Shown piece by piece: positions 44,865 to 58,109 of a stretch of DNA of 64,000 bases (within the stretch, counting starts at the first letter, position 1; the number at the start of each line of letters is the position of its first letter). Location: positions 53,490,914 through 53,554,913 of the forward strand of contig OZ024909.1 in NCBI GenBank assembly GCA_964017125.1, given 5' to 3'. The stretch is from Flabesymbios commensalis (Eukaryota; Annelida; Polychaeta; Terebellida; Flabelligeridae). The notes beneath the pieces are model-generated. The model had not been told where the DNA came from. It did no database searches and saw only the letters and a list, made by a program, of their open reading frames with translations. The translations under genes and the position numbers were made by a program.

Positions 44865-47800
44865 TCATGCTAATTTAGCACAACTTAAATGGCATGTGCA
44901 TGTATTTCGCGTATTTGTGCTTTGCAGACAACTCTCAATTACAGTTGATGTTGATGCCAGTTCAATTGAATTAGATATGGATATTAATACTAGGTCAATG
45001 TAGAAATGTGGATTTTGTTGATATAACAATGGCAAAAAATAAAAATCTGAGTTACTCCTCTGATTTGCAAATTTGCTATGAGCTTCCAACATCGATATAA
45101 TATATTGAAAGAGGTTCCTGGAATTGAATAATTGTATGCTCATTTCAAACACCATGTTTTTATGGTTTAGTATTTTTAGTATAAACAAGCATCGGAATTA
45201 TTGGAAATTTATGTGGCCATGTTGGATACTAAGACATGTGTTGTATTAACATCAACATAGTATGTACAAAAAAAGTAACAAAAAATATATTTATTTATCA
45301 TAATTATTTATGACATACCAAAGTTACATAGGAGGACTTCAACCCCCAAATAATCTGATATATTTTTTTTACTGAATTTATTTTCCGATTACTGCAGTTG
45401 GTGATACGAATTCATATGCTAATCAATATACCCAAGATATGTTAGGTATCAAAATAAAATAAAATACACCGATGGTCGTATAAATTATGTAGAAGAAATG
45501 TAGTATGTGGCTTTAGGTAGTCCGTAATAACAGACTCTGTGTGCGATACAGAGTCTGTAATCATTGCCATTCGTGAAGTTGTGCCCCCAAAATCCGGTGC
45601 GGTTCTGTAATGACATATTTAAATCTCATTAGAATAGTGCCTTCACGTGGGACTTAAACCACAGTCTTTATAGGTGAATTATCCATCTAAATAGGGCTAC
45701 CCTCACATTTTTCATGATTTTTTTGGGTCTTAGCGTACACTGACCACCAGCATAGAAAACCACAGCTATGCTGTCCATCTCTGACGTTGAACCATGCAGT
45801 TCACGTCAAGCTCGGACTAGGCTTAAAAAGGCTGCATGCTAAATTAATTCACAATAACTACATGATAACTGCGCTGAAAATGCGGGGTATATTTCTCTGC
45901 CATTTTTTTATCCGAATAACGTCTAATTTTCTCGACATGATGATTTTGGTTCAGATTAAGCTGCTCTTATTTCCATAAGCGATCCAACTGATAGCGTCGG
46001 AGTACGATGGTGTCGAACGTCAGTTACAAATCCGTTATCAATCTCAAAACATTATCCATCTTATTTAATATCTGGGCATATTTTCTCAAACACGAGACAT
46101 GTCACTTTCACATGCTGCTATGTCGGTAACGTTTGTGACCAGTAATCGTGGGATCATGAATTCGAATCAAGGCCGTTTTAGATAATTTATTTTAATCAGT
46201 GACATATCTCACAAGTATAGATTGAATTCCCGATAATTTTACTTATGAGTTTTGACGAATACCTGCACCCAACGTATTAATGTTACAACGGAGAGTTCTA
46301 CTTATTAGCTGTTTCTCCATCAGTTTTAATTTGATTGACTGCTAATTTTGACAGCATAATCATTTTGGTCCAGATTGAGTATTTATTATTTTCTTAAGCA
46401 ATCCAACCAGTAGTGGAGTAGGGTGAGGTCGAGGGTCAAGGGGATGTCAGTCACAGCTTACATAATCAATAATAAAAGAGAAATCGAGCATGGTCACCTA
46501 TTCGACAAATACAAGACCATCCAGAATCATATCTGACAGGGTGGCTATTTAGGTTAAGTGTCTGGTGAGAATGACATTGGGATCAAGAGTTCTAATCTGC
46601 GCTTGAAATTTGTTATCCTTTAATGATTTTCTTTCACTCAGACACATGTCAAAATTGTCATGGCAAAATAAATTATGTAGGTTATACATGCGACCATTGT
46701 CTTATATGGGAAATATAAACAAACAACAAAACAATTTGACAACACCAGGACGAGATCCTTATTCAGAGAACAATTTTTAACCATAATACAGGCTACCGAT
46801 CATCTGATTGCTGCTTTTGTAATCCCTCATGGTCTTATGAAAATTACAAGTATACAATTAGTGAAGTGTTCACATGGATACCATGATCTTGGACACATTG
46901 TTTGGCTATCTTGAAAGCAAATTATTAATAGTTTGCCACTGGGCATAAATTAACTTTCTTGATATATCACATATTTTAAGCTTTATAAATACCTTTTAAT
47001 ATTACATTAAAACATTACCCCTGTTAAATACTAATTGCTTTGTTAATGTTGTCAGATGTTTTTGTGAAATTAGCAAAGCAAGTAAAATATCTGTTTTGAA
47101 AGATATTTTCTACACTTTAGTTTATATACAATGACGCATACTATAAACACGAAAGTTCATAATTTATGTATAGTTCGAAAGTTAATTTTAAAGGCCACTT
47201 GATAAGAATCATGCATAATTATTTCATGTTTTTGAAGTAAATAATCAGGTATATATTGGAATAATTTATCTATGCATAGCATTGTATTACTGTAATTATC
47301 TATTGTTATCAAGCACTGTGCTTTAATATTAGAAACAATACCATCTTCACTCGTCACTTTCTTGCATTCAATTTTGTTTTCTTTCATTGACGGTTTAGTT
47401 CCCGTTAAGTATTTTTGGAATTATATTAAGGGATAGTATTAAGATATTATTTATGTGCTCATAAGCAAAATATCAGCTACATAGGGTGGGCATGACAATG
47501 TACTTAAGTTGTCCTACTAATTAATCATTTTACTGATGAGTTCGTCTTTAAATATGAATATTACTACACTTCACAATGTCATGAAGTTTATGAAGATTGG
47601 CAAGAATTTATCCTCGGATGACATACAGCGTTATTTAAAAAAATTAGCATAAATATATGTCGCATATTTTATAGCATGCAAATTGTTGTATATCAAATTA
47701 TTTGTTTCTCGGATTTTTTTCAATAAATAGCAGCAGCTGCCACGGGTTAAATTTCAACAGGGACACCTAGTGATTATTGATTATTAAGTCAAGTCTATTC

Positions 47801-48212
47801 TGGTTCTGTGCACTGCCCACTATTAACGTGTCGCTGCCGGCATCATGCACTCTGGAGCAGTGCCGTGTAGTGAGGTTGCTTAGCAACATTATATTTACAT
47901 GCTGGACAAAAGTGCCAATTATTTTACACAGACTCAGGACAGTTATGGATAAAACAATCCTTGCTCCACACTTTTTTTTTATTTTTACTAGAGCTATTAC
48001 GTAATAATGCATTGTAGAGTATTTTGGCATTTCTATCAAGATAAAAACTCATTTTCCAGGCCTTTGAGCACTTGTTATGCCCCTAACATCAATAAAATGT
48101 GCTCAATTGGGGATGGCAGTGTGTTGATCATGCAATGTTATCGTTCTGATTTGAGTGAGGCCACAATTGCACCTTAGTCGTCCGTCGTCTTTTTGTACAT
48201 TAAGTATAGGAT
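44865..48212. other. Downstream intergenic DNA
   Basis: Candidate polyadenylation words for copy B at 45453-45463. A diverged pair of segments (about 45930-46190 and 46350-46640) share TTTTGGTYCAGATT and AAGCRATCCAAC words, an old duplication or repeat family. A minus-strand 76-codon frame at 47157-47387 has no recognised motif. Confidence 0.4.
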
Positions 48213-48309
48213 AAAACCCGAGGAGCTCTACATTCTTAGCTGTGAAAAGGGTCGAGGCCGAAGGCCGGGGCCTTTTTCACAGCTAAGAATGCAGAACTCC
48301 GAGTGTTTC
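48213..48309. repeat. 97-bp foldback
   Basis: CATTCTTAGCTGTGAAAAGG and CCTTTTTCACAGCTAAGAATG are long inverted arms with a GCCGAAGGC inner palindrome. Stem of about 37 bp. Confidence 0.7.
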
Positions 48310-51300
48310 AACTGACTTAAAACACATCCGAACATAATGAGGATCCCTCATAATCAACAGCTCTGTCACACCTGACTGATTTTAATACCATAGGCCTACC
48401 ATGATAATTGGTCTGTACTGGGTCAACTCTCCATCCCCGGCTTAAAATGTAGTGGTCGGACAAGGAAAATATTGTAGTGGTGTGTTTTAACGCTGGTAAC
48501 GATTTGCCTTTTAGCTATGTCCACTACATTTTTTTAACATCACGTGTTATCTTTGACTGTAATGATGTGCTAGCTGTTTGCAACTAAACAACAGTAATGT
48601 TACAGTAACTTAAATGCATGTATATATGGGGCTAGTAGCTGCCTTATACAATGTCATATAAAGTAACATACATGTTTAATGGACAGTAATATAATAATAG
48701 CTACTTGTATAGCATATCACATAGAGTCACTGCCTACATACATATCATGGACTTTGATGCATGTATAATATGTCGAAGGGTTATCACCGTACAACAATTA
48801 CTGTCAATTTTGTTCCCAAATGAAGAAAAAAGATGATGCTTTAAAATTATATAGTGAATTTATGGCGAAGTTGCATTGTTGGTGTCATAAAAAATTAAAC
48901 AATAAATTCGAAGCTAGCTCGAAAAAAAGACAAAAACGAAGGCAGGACGTGGACGGCGACTAATGCTCAACTAGGAAATTTCGGCTCAAGCCAACTTAAA
49001 TCGATGTATATTTTATCAGATAGTAAATTATGAAACACATCATTAATATTACACTCAATCAGCTGAAATTTGGTTAAAAAAATATTTGTGGTGCAGGATA
49101 CAGCTATGATAGTAACATTTACTTCTGGTGATTTATTTGGTCTGGTGTGAAATACCACAGATCTGGCTTGACAATCTATAGTAATAGGTGTAGCTCTTTT
49201 TATCCAAAATCAGAATGACAATCCACATGTAGACATAGCCTAGTTCCTGGCCCGCCGTGGCCTAAATTGATCTGGCTTGCCCAAAATGCAATGAGTCGCG
49301 TATGGGCCTAATGTAGACATTGAAAACGCGAAAGCTAAGGCTTTTGTTTCGCAAACAGAGACATCTGTTGCAGATAATGTATTTTGTTCAAACTATCTGA
49401 CCTACAGGAGCAGTCTGATGGTAAGAGGTGGAAGTTTTAATTTACAATGAAGGAATTCAGTAATTTCTGATGGATACACTGATGCACCACGATTACGAAG
49501 AAAAGGCTTGTCTTTTGGCAAGAGTTACCAATATCTGCAGAGATGATATATTCAACAAGAGCGTGCAATTTTCTGGTAATTTCTCTTCTGATTGTCAAGA
49601 CCATCTGTTCTTCATAGTATTCAGATACTCACTTCTATGCACCCATGAGGACCAAACATGCACATTGAAGTGAAACATTCTCAACCATGTCTCACGATTG
49701 CACAACTTCTTTAGCATTATTGTAAAATGCGGATCAAGTCAAGGAAGAATCAGTTCAGATGCGACATAACCTGATTACAAACTCCATTAACTGTTTGTAT
49801 TGGTATGAGCACTTATGGACCAGTGTTGCAATCGGAGAATTCTCTAGCCATTTCAATACATGTGTAGACAATTTCACGCTGATAATCTGGTTTGTCCTTT
49901 TAACTTGCTTAGACAATTTAAATCACAACCCCTCATCAACAAGTCTATGGTTCGATCTATGGTACCTGTATTAACATAATCTAGCAATAAACTGATGGTG
50001 ACCCTGACATCTATACAAGACAATCTGAGTTTATAATTGTACAGACAAACATAAAACATTCATTGCAAGGATCATATATGCAACTGCTCCTGTCGTGTCC
50101 ATGTAACTATGGCTGCTAATATAATACGTTCTTGAAACAGGACAATACATATCATGGGCTGGATGCACCCCCACACCATGTCGGATTGGGTGTTTTTAGA
50201 GAGGCAGTGGGGGTGTAATTTTATGTGCCAGGGTAGTGTAGCTTTGCTACCTCTCTTCATGAAGACGGCACGAACCTACTCTGAGAGGTCACAGAGTATG
50301 TCAATCCAGGAAAAAATACCGTTTTAAATTTTTAATAAATTTTCGATGAATTACTGCTATATACAGTACACTATAGTTTTAGTGATCGTTATAGATTATG
50401 CCAGCTGCTTCGTAATAAGACCAACAGTTTTCATTATCACATAATTAACAATTGTTGGGTGAATGGTCATTTTAAATTTTTGACGTTTTAAATAATGTCT
50501 AAATTATTTGGAGCAAGGATTTTTTTTTGAAGTATAATTATTGATCTAACGGCTTGCCAAAATTGACACGTTTGTCCGGCTGGTAATTATATCGGTGAAA
50601 TTTGTCCCTAAGCCACCTCACTAGTGAATGTCCAGCTGGGCAGACATCTGGGAGGCAGGCAGGCAATCGGCAGGCAGGCCAGCAGGCAGGCAGGCAGGCA
50701 GGCAACTATGAGCCATAGTCGTCCAGCTAATAAGCGCGGGGTTAATTTGATCTGCTTGTAGGGTCCGCCATTATTGATTTTTGGCAAATTGACTATACTG
50801 GTTTTAACCTTCGGACGTCTGATGTAAAACTATTATTGCTTTACTGAGGGAACGTAATTTACAAAGCAAACGGTTACGCAGTAGAAAATCAGGATACATC
50901 TACGTACTTTTAATCAATGGCCTGCACAAACAGTATGGTAGGAGAGAAATATAAATTAGGAAATCTTCATTGACTAACTAGGATTTGATATTTCAATAGT
51001 AGCATAATTCTGCACGACATGCTGTCGAATATAATGTGTTTTGATTTCATAGTTCGTTAATGTGTATCGTCTGTGGAAACGTTCTGATGATGCACTAAAT
51101 CGTAATCAGGCTCATCTGCTATCCCGGGAGACACACTTAAGCTTGATTGATGCTACATTAGCCCCGCTAGGGACTAAATCATAAAGCTTGTACAGTGTTG
51201 TATGTCGTTTAAATTTCAGGTGACTTACGATTAGCCGTGTAAGATAAAGTTAGTATTTTTCAGCAAGCATGAGATTTTGCCCAATGTAATGCCGGGCCAG

Positions 51301-51332
51301 TTTAATGTTGGACGCTGAGGCTAACCCTTTAA
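48310..51332. other. Intergenic DNA, no gene supported
   Basis: Minus-strand scraps at 49450-50260 include an MVWGCI word seen in Tc1 transposases, too little to call. A GGCA microsatellite lies at 50652-50704. Confidence 0.4.
50652..50704. repeat. GGCA tetranucleotide microsatellite
   Basis: About ten GGCA units with two interruptions. Confidence 0.85.
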
Positions 51333-52528
51333 CCCTTAAAGCGCTGGAATATTTTTGTATAAACCTCCGACACCAAAGATTTTTCAATTTGAAATCATCA
51401 TAAATATCATATTTAGCTCTTTCCGATTCATTTGAATACCTATATTATGGGTCTACGGCCATTAGAAATATTTTCACTCGTACAGTGCGGGGATCGACTT
51501 TAGACGTCAGATTCTGACTACAAAAGTTGATCCCCGCGCTGTAGGGGAGAACACCCTAAAGCGCACCCTGTTCCCTAAGCGCACCTTTTGGCTTTTTTCT
51601 TAATAATTCTGTGAAAGTGACGTCATATTGACTTCATAATTGGAGAAGATAATAAAGTAGTGTGTCCTTGAACTTGGGCACTTAATAGCAAGGACGCTAC
51701 ACACGCGAGAATGACGCAAGAGAATAACGGTTAAAATCACTTTTTTTCTTATAATTTTGTGAGTGTAGATATTGTGTGATTACTTAAAGAGTATTATAGA
51801 TAACGAAAAAATTGAAAAAACACAATGTAGATTGGCCTTTTCTTGATTAGCTAGAGCTAACAATCAGTCAACGTGAGTCAACCCTGTGATCCAAAAATCA
51901 TTTTAATAAATAATGTCCAGTGTGCTCAAAGCGCACCCCTAACTTGCTGCCAAAGCGCACCCCCCCCCCCCCCCCCTGGTGCGCCTTGGGAGCATCTGTC
52001 TCCTTTAGGATATGAGCTTGTCCTAAAGCGCACCGCCCTGTCCATGTCAATGATTAGTCACAGCCAGCCAGTTGTGTCTGGCTACTTTCCGTCAAAATGA
52101 ATAAACTGGGCCTATATATACTATATTATATTTCATGGAAATTTAGGGTAAAAAATTGACAAAAATATTATTTTGGTTATGTTTATTCATAATCTAACTA
52201 AAATATAATTTTATATTGTCCCTACATGTATCGGTACAGGAGGTGCGCTTTAGGACGTATAACAACCACTGAACATTAGGGGGTGCCCTTTAAGAACACT
52301 GGGGGTGCGTTTTGTGCACAGTGCATCCAAAGCGCCCCCTTTGCTGAAAAAGTGTTTTTTTCAAATAAAATGAGTAGAAATGGCTTTATCATACAGAAAA
52401 AAATAGGAATTATATTTTATCAGAATCCGGACCAACTGCCAATGTGGTCATGTTGTTTCAATCATGTTATAAAGATATTCCCCCCTTTTTAGTTAGGGGG
52501 TGCGCTTAAGGGTGTTCTCCCCTAAGGG
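51333..52528. mobile_element. TTAA-flanked MITE interrupted by a 979-bp element
   Basis: Flanked by TTAA at 51329-51332 and 52529-52532. Starts CCCTTAAAGCGCTGG and ends GCTGTA + AGGG when the insert is ignored; the interior holds GGTCTACGGCCATTAG and a GACGTCAGATTCTGAC hairpin. Without the insert it is about 215 bp, near the family's usual 240. Confidence 0.75.
51544..52522. mobile_element. 979-bp TA-flanked DNA element with AAAGCGCACC repeats
   Basis: Terminal inverted repeats of 24 bp (GGGGAGAACACCCTAAAGCG at the left; the right reads GGGGAGAACACCCTTAAGCG in reverse) differ at one position. It is bounded by TA at 51542-51543 and 52523-52524, restoring a clean MITE end when removed. The AAAGCGCACC word, or its reverse, recurs about eight times in the interior. 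The longest frame is about 75 codons, so it is non-autonomous. TA duplication is typical of the IS630-Tc1-mariner group; I do not recognise the family. Confidence 0.8.
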
Positions 52529-52532
52529 TTAA

Positions 52533-52764
52533 TTGCCTATTCGGATTATCTACGTGTTTTTTTAAGTTTTTATCAATAGCGCATTCAATACCAGCTATTG
52601 GACACGTTAAAGATAAAATGTGACATAAATCAGCAAGATTACAAAATCGTTGACCTCAATTTTGTCAAATCTGAATAATTTTCACTCATATGAAGTTGTG
52701 GATCGCGTCAGCGAGACACAACTTCAAGTGGGTGAAATTTCAAATTAAATAATTTGGCGGTTAA
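52533..52764. repeat. CACTTGAAGTT hairpin MITE adjoining the nested pair
   Basis: Body GACACGTTAAAGATAAAATG and hairpin TATGAAGTTGTGGATCGCG / GACACAACTTCAAGTGGG, ending GGCGGTTAA. The usual CCCTTTAACCGC start is degraded. Starts right after the TTAA of the preceding MITE. Confidence 0.6.
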
Positions 52765-52778
52765 TGACTAAGCTATAA

Positions 52779-52992
52779 TAAGGCCCAACATCTCGTGTTT
52801 GCTGGGTTTCCAAGGTGCGGAGCTATGTGGAATATCTGACTATAATGACTATGTGGGCGTCCTCGTGACGTAATACTTCCAAATCGCAGCGCCAAGAGGC
52901 TTCTAATGAGACTCAAACAAGACTCATTGATGGCTGCCGAGCAACTGATATAAGGTTGGGCCAACATAGTAGCTTGGTTCAATGTCTTCAAT
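52779..52992. repeat. CCAACGT-family element, degraded
   Basis: CAACATCTCGTGTTTGCTGGG on the left and GGTTGGGCCAACATAGTAGC with TTGGTTCAATGTC on the right frame a unique middle. Family resemblance is clear, internal part not shared. Confidence 0.5.
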
Positions 52993-52999
52993 TTACTGT

Positions 53000-55900
53000 G
53001 TGAATTTTGGTACGATGTCTGAGACGTAGATTATAACTTTCAGCCAGCGTTGAATAAGACGCCTACTTTTTTCTGTGAAGAATATAATCTTGATTCGACA
53101 AAATTGCATTGGACGTTATCTGGGTGGTATAATTAATCGTTCACTTTCGTTTGAATATAACAATTAGGCTTGTTTAGATGGCTGCGTCATCTTCCAGCGA
53201 TCCATAAAGACTAGACATTAGACGTTGATGAAACGGTGGCTTAACGTCCGTGACGCTGCCCAATTTCAAACCACCGTTATTATATCAAGGGATATATAAG
53301 ACAGGAATCACAACTCATTGGGAGGACTGGGATCAAAGGATTGCGGTTGTGAGCGTGAATAGTCCCATTGATGAGGCGCAGTAGAGGCCCTTTGTTTCGG
53401 GCGGGGTATATGAGCGTGTCCAATTAGCTCAAGTCGCGTGGGACCATGTTCTTTCGGAAAAGGGGAATCCGGTTAAATATGCGCAAACGTCACGATGTCG
53501 TCATCACGGGGGGATTCCCTGCTCATTCATTACAATGAGAAACCACGTGGGATGACGGACATTTTGATGCCACTATCATGTCTCTACGATATGTGACGGT
53601 GAAGTTACGGCTAATACTTCTAAAAGATTTCGAGTATGTTTCTGCAACTAAGGCATTGTATCCGCAAATAAAGTAATTTTCCCCAAACCAAAGTAAAACT
53701 AAAATTTAACAAGAGAAAGATACATTTTTTTTCAATTCCAAAGAATTGTGCGACTGTTAAACCCCAGCCCAAGATCCTCTAGGCTAAATATTTGTTTAAA
53801 AAAACTGAAGAAAGTTATTGCAATAATTTGAAAATAGGGCCTCGTATAGGCCTAAATGTTTTCTTTTGTTATTTATCCCAAGCATTCGGATAGACTCAAC
53901 ACCCAAAAAATCTTCCATCCCAAATTTAAAACAGCTGGAGTTATTTTATATACAATTTACCCCAATCACCTCCAAAATGCCAAAATTTTGAAATAGCTGA
54001 AGCAATTAAAATTTTAAAATAAAAGTTCAAATTATCGAGTGTGTTTAAATTACACCCCCTCCCTCGAAAAATAATTATATTCCAAACGAATTACGTTAAA
54101 ATTGCAAAAGGCAAGTAAACCCAGGGGGTCTAACTAAAAAAAAATAATTAATAAAAAATATTACAGCACATTACAGATAAAAGATAAGCTGGAAAGGCTA
54201 TATAGGGCCTACTACTGCATTTATTTCGGAAGCGAAATACGTTTTAAAATAGGCACACCACTCATGGTGTTGATCTGCTTTACCCAACAAACACGATACG
54301 TTGACCCAACACCGATTCAATGTTGCTTAAACATCAACTTCAACACTGGCCAAGTATTGGCTGAAAGTCTCGAGCATGACCAATAAAAATTAGTGGTGAG
54401 GATCACCGTCAATGAAGGCATTGATCCCGCAAATAAACATGGTGACACGATTTTCGGGCAAGATGGTATTCCTGTCTTATATAACCCTTGATAATATGAA
54501 GTATCTCACAATGGTTAAAACAGATATATCTGTTTTTTTGAGCTATACATGTGAATTAACCACATTATTCTGTTTGATCAAGATTTTGAAATGATATGGG
54601 TCTTTTTGCCAAATTGCCCTTCTGGCGACCCTTATTCAGTTTTGTTATCAGTCAGAAATACCAAATTGGCCGAAACGTTTGTACTAGTTGGAAGAAAAAG
54701 ATGTGTAGTAACACTTTGCAAATTATATTTACCATGCTCAACTCATTTCAGATTATTTTACTATACTATTTTCTAATATTGAGAATATGTTCATATATAG
54801 TCTAGTGGGAAACTAGGGTTCCAGGTCTGCACCCACGCTCAAATCAACTTCTAATTTGTGTCTCTAGATCGACACATAGCCGTAGAAAACAATTAGTTAG
54901 CTGGAAAATGTCCTACGTACCATTTGTATGCAAATAAGTGTCACCATTACCCAAAAATGTATATCTAATTATATCTCGGTCGAAATCATAGGACACAGCA
55001 AAATCAGGGTGTCTACTAGACCCATGTTTTGAGGGCCAAAGGCGTCAATAAAACTATTTTGCATACCGGTAAATTCAAGATGGCCGCCGTTCTATTTGTG
55101 AACAACAGCATTTTGTTCTTGATGTGTGTGCATGTCTTTGCTTTTCGCTAAATTGGTATAAATCATTTAATTACTAAGTGTCAATTTCGACAATTGTATA
55201 TTTCTATAACAATTAATAAAAAAATACATTTATTATTTGCCATACCATGTAAGAACCTAACCAAATATACACAAAATAATAAGCAACAGTGAACTTATTT
55301 CCAACCTGAAAAATAAATGAAGGTGTTACTGATGATAATTATTGAGTTATAATAATTAAGCTTATCCTAATAAGAGTCAAAAGATATTATGGCGGCTCTT
55401 GCGCATGAAAATTAATCAAAGATTGCCTTTGGTGACCTCGTATAAAATTGTATATATTCTGCTGATATTTAACACTTAACCGCTCCACTAATAGTCAGCT
55501 ATTCCGCATAGAAAATGCCGTGACATAATTATTTTTGTATTTAAAAGCACATACTATTACCCTCATTAGCCTATATACTTTAAATTATCAGTGAAACATA
55601 TCGCTCGATGACACGTATTGTTGCAGTCATAATGACTTAAATATAGATGGACATAATTGAACCTAACACTAAATTACATGATAATTATTGTACTTTTAAA
55701 CAATCAACCTATTACTTAAATATATTTTAGTTACATTATGACATTTTTATTTGAATTTAAATTCAACCTCAGTTCTAGGAATATTAAATGTTTAAAAACT
55801 GGTAACAATATCTTCGTTCACCTGTGTGAACAGAAACGTTATTATGTACTTCAAAACGAACTTTTGGTAGTTAATAATAGCCTGGACACAATGCCATACG

Positions 55901-56685
55901 TTGAAGAGGGCTACGTCCTTCAAATGGCAACAGTTGTCAGATGGTATATCTGTATATTAATTGCAATCCATTTTAGTCACTCTAACCGTACATAGTACGC
56001 ATATCTTTCTGAATAATATAAATCTTCAAATAATACTATATTTTAGCAGACTACATCAACACTTTTAACCAAAATTGATACATTTTTGTCTTTGAAAAGA
56101 TCCTAAACCTGAACAGAAAAAAACACGAACGAATTGCGGGGTGGTATTTGGCAATGTCGGGTGTGTATTTTATTTAACAGTTTAAAGCTTTTGAATAATT
56201 TCTGATTTTTTATCTCAACTGCTGCAAAAGGGGACTAAGTGAGCTTAACATATTTTTTGTCGAATTTGGTCACCAGTAACACCCCTAAACATGTGTTTGC
56301 TTCTAAACTGTTTTCTAATGGTTATAGAGCTAACAATCTTCCCTAGCTCAGCATCTCAAATCCGATGCCATTGGCAATAACATGTTAATGATGCTTGGCA
56401 GGTTATCGCACCGAGCCCTTCCAAGCATGCATAGGCCTATAATCACTCATCTCACACGGGCGGCATCCTTTGTGTGGAGTTCACTAGGATACCTCAATCA
56501 GAACTATTATTGGTCGATCATAATGGCATGCCACATCGGACGGATTACAGACAATTTCATGATATTATGTTGATCCACGCTGTCATGCCATAAAACCCAA
56601 TTAGGTCTATATATCTCAGAGCAGTTTAATTACATTAGCAGATACACGATTATGTAGTGTATCACCCAAAAGGGGAGCCATGGAA
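53000..56685. other. Intergenic DNA, no gene supported
   Basis: A CCAACGT-family scrap lies at 54290-54352. Frames at 54412-54805 and 55738-55995 lack motifs. A GC-richer patch near 53330-53560 has no CpG-island-like extent that I can judge. Confidence 0.35.
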
Positions 56686-56687
56686 TT

Positions 56688-56716
56688 AACTTTATTTTAT
56701 TTTATTTTATTTTATT
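56688..56716. repeat. TTTTA pentanucleotide microsatellite
   Basis: Five to six TTTTA units. Confidence 0.85.
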
Positions 56717-56863
56717 TCCCTACAATAGAGAGTGTACATTAAATTGTTTCTGTTGTTTTGAATGAATACTGTGTGGTGCTTTCTTCCAACTACTTTTGTC
56801 ACTATTTTTTGTCGGTTTAATTGGAATTTACGTCATATCCTGCAACACTACTGTTTGTAAAGG

Positions 56864-57173
56864 GCGGGGCCCTAGGGTAGTGGCTAACACCGCTGCCTTT
56901 CACGCCAGAGTTCGGGGTTCGGCTCCCGGTCTCGGCGGTTTGAAAGAAGCAAAAAATGTTTCTTCCCCATCCACGTGTGAAAGTCAGTATTGTGGGGAGC
57001 CTCCGTGACCGAGAAGTAGCGTGCTCGGCCTCAGGCCGCCAGGGCTTGAATTTCGAATCCTGTGTCTGGAGGACAGTGTCATCTCAATCATCTCACCATC
57101 CTCAGGAGGTTCTCCTGGCCCAGTTTAGCCTATATGTGAACAAAGGTGGCATAAAGCCCGATTCATTTCATTT
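56864..57173 (+). mobile_element. Two-headed tRNA-derived SINE, near full length
   Basis: Head 1: TAGGGTAGTGGCTAACACCG (A box) and GGTTCGGCTCCC (B box). Head 2: GTGACCGAGAAGTAGCGTGC and TTTCGAATCCT. Then the shared body CATCTCACCATCCTCAGGAGG and tail ATTCATTTCATTT. Two tRNA-like promoters in series make it a dimeric SINE; copies at 39434 and 24476 are partial. Confidence 0.8.
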
Positions 57174-57997
57174 ACTGTTTGAAAATACTTCTTAAACTTA
57201 TAACATTCATTAGAACATTGTGTTAACATGTCTCTTGTCATTTTGCTTGTAACACATCTGTGATCTGTGATGTTTACATACATGTAGCTCCAGTGACCAG
57301 AATATGCTCATGTGAAGGAGGGATTTTCGGAAAGAGCTCCGAGTAACCCACCATGTCCTATCACCCCAACCTTACGTCATGACCTGTGTCACATGATTCA
57401 TTTCTGTCAAATAGTAAACGCTTTTTGGTGATTTTGTTGATTCTGACTGATAAAAATATGGCCACCAATAGCAATAGCAATTTCGAAAAAAAATATTCTG
57501 AAAACATACCATAAATTAGAGATCTGTATCAAACAGAATACACACAAATCGCTTTTACCGATCAAAACAACCTGTCGACATAAGAGACCATAATGTATAC
57601 ACAATAATATGATATTCTGGTAGATTAAAATAACAGCAGCTGGTATTACGTAGCCTGCGTAGTAATAACGACAATAGTTTGTAACCATGTGTTTTTTTAA
57701 TTATTATATTTCTATGGCCCCGTTGGCTCGTATCAGATTTCGAGAGCTATTCCGTGACAGGAAATTTTAAATCTGTGTGCGTTTTTAAAATACAGGATTT
57801 AGCATTGCAGATTTGTTGTTGTCACGGAGTGTAGCGATTACTCACCGTGCTCACGCAAATTACGAATTAACGAGGTGGATGCGTTTGTCTGGCATCAGAA
57901 AAACTAGGTTCCGATCCCAGAAATAGAGATATCAAATTACGCAAAAACACACCTCCATCTCTTCCGTTGTTTGGCTGTTCACTTCCAAGCAGATGTT

Positions 57998-58106
57998 ATG
58001 CCATCCAGCGAGCAGGAGAAGCTGTTGGGTTAATGTTAGGTCACCGTCTGCGACGCTGGCCTAACATTAACCCAACAGCGTCTTCTGTTGCTGGATGGTG
58101 TGGCAT
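57998..58106. repeat. 109-bp foldback of the CCAACGT family
   Basis: ATGCCATCCAGCGAGCAGGAG and CTGTTGCTGGATGGTGTGGCAT form the outer stem; CTGTTGGGTTAATGTTAGG and CCTAACATTAACCCAACAG form a perfect inner stem of about 19 bp. The fold resembles an oversized pre-miRNA but belongs to a repeat family. Confidence 0.75.
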
Positions 58107-58109
58107 TCT

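Noticed and set aside
49450-50260. Possible third Tc1-like transposase remnant on the minus strand
   Set aside because: Only an MVWGCI word fits; the expected DG and QQDNAPCH words do not follow at the right distance.
53330-53560. GC-richer patch as a promoter or CpG island
   Set aside because: Short, and no downstream gene or exon can be seen to support it.
55738-55995. 85-codon + strand frame with mixed composition
   Set aside because: Plausible residues but no recognisable family and no neighbouring exons; a gene cannot be supported.
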